A stretch of DNA of 64,000 nt from contig JAFKAC010000016.1 in the NCBI GenBank assembly GCA_025766275.1, forward strand, positions 186,001-250,000, in the 5' to 3' direction. The position numbers and the translations under genes are program-made. The notes under the pieces are model-generated. The model was not told where the DNA came from. It made no database searches and worked only from the letters and a program-made list of their open reading frames with translations. This DNA comes from Lactarius indigo. Its lineage: Eukaryota; Basidiomycota; Agaricomycetes; Russulales; Russulaceae. Shown here one piece after another: positions 59,302 to 64,000 of this stretch; the stretch's first letter is position 1, and each line of letters begins with the position of its first letter.

Positions 59302-62300
59302 ACCCGTCAGTCTGGGTGAGGGCTCTACAATGTAATTCTGTAATTGTGACAACACGCTACCGATCGCTACGAATTCCAGTGACTGTCCGAACGAATTACC
59401 AAACGACTGAAACAAACGCGTTGGTGGACTCTGGAGCCACTGACAACTTCATCAAACCAGGAATGGCGGCCCGGGCAGGAGTCCTGATATGGCCATTAGA
59501 AACGCTGCGCAAGATATGGAATATAGATAACACGGAAAACAAAGCTGGGTTAATCACTCATTACGTTAACCTAGAGGTGAAAACACGCAAACAGATCAAG
59601 AAGATGACCTTTTTGGTCACAGACCTCAGCAGCGAAAACATGGTACTGGGCTATCCATGGCTGAGCGCTTTTGAACCCACAATTAGTTGGGCAACAGCAA
59701 CAATGCATCCGGATATGCAGCCGGTAGTCCTGGCTACTACTGAAGAACTACTTACCGCACCCGCCATACGAGCTCTAATTACCACTGAAAAGGAAGCGAT
59801 TGTTCAAGAATTAGAGGAGGAAACCTTCACACGAGCCACCACTTCGACAGAGTTGGCTATATCGGCGAAACAACAACAAACGGCAGCCGTGCTGCCACCG
59901 GTATATGCAGAATTCAGCACGTTATTCAACGAGCAGGCCTCACACCGCTTCCCTCCATCAAGACCTTGGGATCATGCCATTGACTTCAAGCCATCGGCGC
60001 CGGCGGCGATCGACTGTAAGATATACCCCATGACGCAAAAGGAAGAAAGCGAATTAAAGGACTTCCTCGACGAGAAGTTGAAACAGGGTTATCTACGCCC
60101 CTCCATTTCCCCGTATGCCTCATCCTTCTTCTTCATTAAAAAGAAGGACGGAAAACTATGCCCTGTACAGGATTATCGCGTTATTAATTCACACACCATT
60201 TGCAATCAGTATCCGCTGCCGCTGATCCAAGACCTCATCCTCGACCTCAGTAACGCACACATCTATACTAAACTCGACATCCGCTGGGGCTACAACAACA
60301 TCCGCATTCGGGACGGGGATCAGGAGAAGGCGGCGTTCAAAACCAAATTCGGTCTTTTCGAGCCTACGGTCATGTTCTTTGGCCTCACCAACTCCCCTGC
60401 CACCTTCCAAGCGATGATGAATCACATCTATCGCGACACGATCGCAAAGCATGAACGCCTGGGAACTACGATACGTGTCTATATGGATGATATTGGCATA
60501 GCCACTCATTTTGACCACGACCTGACAGCCCATATCGACGCCGTGTGTGATGTTTTGAGCGTTGCACGCGAACATGACCTCTATTTCAAGCTCGAGAAAT
60601 GCCTGTTCCACCAGCCGCGGATGGATTACCTGGGGGTAATCCTTGAAAGGGGGGTGACCCGTATGGACCCCGTAAAAGTTCAAGGCATCAAAGAGTGGCC
60701 AACGCCAACCAAAGTCAAAGATGTTCAATTGTTCCTTGGCTTTTGTAACTTTTACAGACTTTTTATCCGCGGCTTCGCAACACATGCTAAACCACTCACC
60801 AAACTGACGTGAAAGGACGAAGAATGGCGATGGACTGAGGAAGAAGACAAGGCGTTCAATACCCTCAAGCACCTCGTAACCGAAGAACCGGTGCTGGCAC
60901 ACCCGGTCCTCCAAGACCCATTTGAATTGGAGGTTGACGCCTCCGGATATGCGGTAGGAGCCGTACTATTACAACGAAAATCGGACGGAAAGCGACACCC
61001 TATAGGTTACTATTCGGCCACGCTCTCGGAAGCGGAGTGAAACTATGACATTTACGACTTAGAACTGCTCGCAATAGTCAAGGCGTTGTGAAACTGGAGA
61101 CCACTGCTTGCAGGAGCCCCGCACAAAATCAAAATTTACTCAGACCATCTCAACCTGCAGTATTGGAAGTCACTGCAGAAGATTAGCAGACAGGTTGCAA
61201 GGGAAGTGCTCGAACTTTCTGAATACGACTTCGAAATTCACCACATCAAAGGAAAGAACAACGGCAGAGCAGACGCACTATCAAGACGACCAGACTACGA
61301 CCAAGGGGTAAGCGACAACAGCGAAGTTGTTGTCCTACCCCCCGAAGTCTTCGTGAGAACTCTCAACATTGCACGCACCTTCATCGCAAACCCAAACCTG
61401 CTGCAACCACGTCACCAACAAGACACCGAGGTAATCAAGACATGGGTAGACCCCCATCGCCTCAAGAAAATAGAGGGAGAATGGTACAAAGACGGCAGGT
61501 TTGTAATAACCGGACCTGCCTCGACATACCGAGTACTAATACACGATCACCACGACCTGCCAATACACGGCCACCCTGGAGTGGCAAGAACGCAACGAAT
61601 CCTGGAGCGACACTACTGGTGGCCGCGACTGCGAAAGGACGTATATGAATACGTGCAAGGCTGTGCGGAGTGCTAATGGAACAAAGTAAATACGAGACCC
61701 ATACGAGCGGCGTTACATCCTATCACGCCAGTATTGGACGCCACACCCTTCCAAACTGTAGCCGTCGACTTCATCACCAAACTCCCACCGTCACAAGGAT
61801 ACGACAGTATACTGACCGTCACGGATCACAATTGCAGCAAGGCCTCTATCTTCATCCCGTGCTGAGAAGAAATAACAGCCGAAGAGACAGCTGCCCTGTA
61901 CATCACTCACGTGTTCAAACGTTTTGGATTACCATGCAAATGTATTAGTGACAGGGACCCACGATTTGCGTCGAAATTCACTAGGGAAATATGTCGGGTC
62001 CTGGGCATCCAACAAAACATATCGACGGCATACCACCCACGCACCGATGGACAGTCCGAACGAACCAATCAATGGCTGGAACAATACCTGCGCTTCTGGG
62101 TGAACGAGCGGCAAGATAACTGGGCCGCTTATCTACCAATCGCCGAATTCGCGCACAACAACTGGCCACATGAGCACACGAAACAGTCGCCGTTTCAGCT
62201 ATTAATGGGATATGATCCACAAGCGGACTGGACTGATAAGCCATCTCCTCTCCCCCAGGTCACAAGGCGACTGACGCAACTGAAAGAAGCCAGGAAGGAC

Positions 62301-64000
62301 GCCCAACGTCTCATGAAACGGGCACAGGAAGCGTGGGTCCGCAACAAAGATACGCCCAAATTCAAGATAGGAGACCTTGTGTGGCTAGAGGGCAAACATC
62401 TCCGAACCAATCAGCCCACGGCGAAATTAGCGGCACGACGCCACGGACCATTCCGGGTGACACAGGTGATGTCCCCTTACAATTATCGATTAGAACTTCC
62501 TATCCAGTGGAGCATTCACCCAGTGTTCCACATCGATCTTCTCACGCCATACAAACAAACCCCCCTTCACGGGGAGAGTTTCACACGACCACCACCCGAG
62601 CTGATCGATGGAGAAGAAGAATACGAAGTCGAGGCCATTCTGGACTCCTGGCATTTTGGCAGAGGAAGGCGACTCCAGTACCTCGTCAAGTGGAAGGGGT
62701 ATCCAGACTCGGAGAATCAGTGGGTCAACAAAGATGATGTCTTTGTGCCGGAAGCGCTTCGCCTTTATCAGGAAGCGCAAGCACACGGGGCAACGGTTAA
62801 AATGGGTTCAGCCCGTGCTGAGGAGAGTCATCCCCTCTTCCTTCGCTCTACCGTTTCCACTCTCATGCCCACTTCCCCTCTGCGACATGTCACCCAAGCG
62901 ATCCTCCTCGACTCCCTTGCAGAAAACGCTCGGGCCCTCCTCGCTGAAGACGACGAGACCAAGATTCCCAACGCCCAAATCACCCCGTACACACCTGTCG
63001 GCCAGCCAGAGGGCCGCATCACCGCACAAGAATGGGCAAACGTCCTTGCCTGATTCCCAGACCCCGCGCAACAGCCCAACGACGAATCCACCGTCGTCCA
63101 CGTCTTCCGAGACGAACACGGTGAGCGCGAACCCATCGCTGCCATCCCCCCAAGCGATGACCTCATCGGCGTTCACGGAATTTTCCCGAGCAATGACGAG
63201 CATTCAAGCTCTCCTGGAGTACGAGTTGGACGGTTGGAGGAGGGTAGCGGCGGAGTGGCAGAAGGAACAGTTAGACTCAGCCGCGGCCTGACTGAGAGAG
63301 ATGCACGAGCAGCGGCAGCGATGGAGGCTGCTGAGGCTGGCCATGACGACGACGATTACTACCCGGCACGCCACGCCTTCCTTCGAACGAAAGGCGACCC
63401 TACTAATCCCAGCATCACACCCTGGCTCATCAACTCTGACAGGTCCGCCATGTACCGAGGACGTGTGCATGTACCGGGCACCGCCGACCACCGTCCCTTC
63501 ACCGCCACTGACGACCCCGCGCATGTTATTGCGCCTGAGGGGTTCCGGGCAAACCGACAACCCCATCACATTCGATACCCCATCACCGGACCCGACGGAG
63601 TAGAGAGGGACGCTTCGCACGTCCAGATTATTGGAGGGGCGGACCCCATTATACTGGGGGTCATACCGGGCTCTCCCCACGTGTACAGTAAGCCCCTCTA
63701 TGCCGAGCCCCACGTGAATGCCGCGCTGTGCCCCACGTACCCCCACAAAGATCTCGTCATCTTCGCTGCGGACCGCGTTATGGACCGCACCCTCAACCGC
63801 ATCAACGACGAGACACTCACAGCGGAAGTCACGCGCTACCGCGCGGCCAGCTTCGAGCTGGAGCGACTTCGGGCCAGGGTGGCGCAGCTGCGAGACATGA
63901 TCGCATGCGCACAGAGCGATAGGCAAGACTCCATCTATAGGTTGGAGCATGCCACTGCACTCGAGCGCATCGCTGACGAACAGCGGGATTGGCCGGCAAG
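59283..64000 (+). pseudogene. pol: Element E pol, many premature stops, runs off the window
   Basis: From GGGTTTT (59283-59289): protease VDSGATDNF, RT YMDDIG (about 60478), RNase H, integrase, chromodomain (about 62620-62770) and extension, still open at 64000 near ERIADEQRDWPA, so only a few codons are missing. Stops at 60810, 61036, 61089, 61674, 61863, 63051 and others replace CGA or CAA. The extension confirms that the TGA at 31329 in element A is premature. Confidence 0.9.
62887..63603 (+). pseudogene. Overlapping frame in element E, 717 nt, one stop
   Basis: Same position, ATG (MSPKRSSSTP), terminal stop and length as the overlapping frame in element A. TGA at 63289-63291 replaces the CGA of AAARLREM. 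The helical part reads ALLEYELDGWRRVAAEWQKE. Confidence 0.5.

Larger units (their letters stand above)
56685..64000 (+). mobile_element. Element E: family-1 chromovirus inserted in C, 3' end beyond the window
   Basis: The 5' LTR starts at 56685 after CATGC (56680-56684), inside the pol extension of element C. Gag and pol follow in the usual order and pol is still open at the right edge. The 5' LTR differs strongly from that of C, so they are separate insertions. At least eight nonsense codons, mostly CGA to TGA, make it inactive. Confidence 0.93.

Overview
The window comes from a fungal nuclear genome, most likely an agaricomycete basidiomycete. The evidence is short GT-AG introns (49-85 bp), several-exon genes on both strands, fungal-type families (WSC domain, alpha/beta-hydrolase paralogs, an alpha-ketoglutarate-dependent xanthine dioxygenase) and abundant chromodomain-carrying Ty3/Gypsy elements. 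No taxon is assigned beyond that.

Left part, 1-24180: a non-LTR retrotransposon (LINE) enters from the left edge and ends in poly(A) at 2549. Next come diverged dispersed repeats, a decaying WSC-domain gene (6076-7043, minus), and two copies of a ~4 kb segmental duplication (about 7094-11210 and 13085-16790). Each copy carries one alpha/beta-hydrolase: the first is broken by a 2-bp deletion, the second is intact with four exons. A third, more diverged paralog lies at 20329-21580. A five-exon xanthine dioxygenase-like gene is at 17705-19137, with a poly(A)-tailed retrocopy flanked by a 14-bp target-site duplication (TSD) just upstream. A 115-bp 5'-truncated LINE copy with a 13-bp TSD is at 22947-23061.

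Right part, 24181-64000: almost entirely nested LTR retrotransposons. Element A (24186-32004, plus) is complete. Element B (34134 to beyond the window, minus) has been hit by two solo LTRs of another family, by one solo LTR of A's family, and by element C. Element C (plus) was then split by element D (43940-51802, minus, a second family) and by element E (56685 to beyond the window, plus). Every junction that can be read has a 5-bp TSD, so insertion order can be deduced and the sequence expected beyond the right edge can be predicted.

The most interesting biology is in the two chromovirus families (A/B/C/E and D). Both have an 11-nt primer-binding site that is the exact complement of LTR sequence about 33 nt downstream of a TATA box, which points to Tf1/sushi-type self-priming; the two families have different but matching sequence pairs. 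Both have a Gag reading frame that continues upstream of the first ATG to a GTG in good initiation context. Family 1 has a GGGTTTT site at the gag/pol overlap, where a -1 shift recreates a peptide that family 2 encodes directly. Both carry an extra post-integrase protein: a C-terminal Pol extension in family 1, and a separate ORF3 with four zinc knuckles, preceded by a TATA-like sequence, in family 2. Family 1 also has a second 717-nt frame overlapping that extension, with identical length in three copies. Nearly all inactivating stops are CGA-to-TGA changes, and all eight differences seen between paired LTRs are CpG transitions, which points to decay by cytosine methylation and deamination or a RIP-like process.
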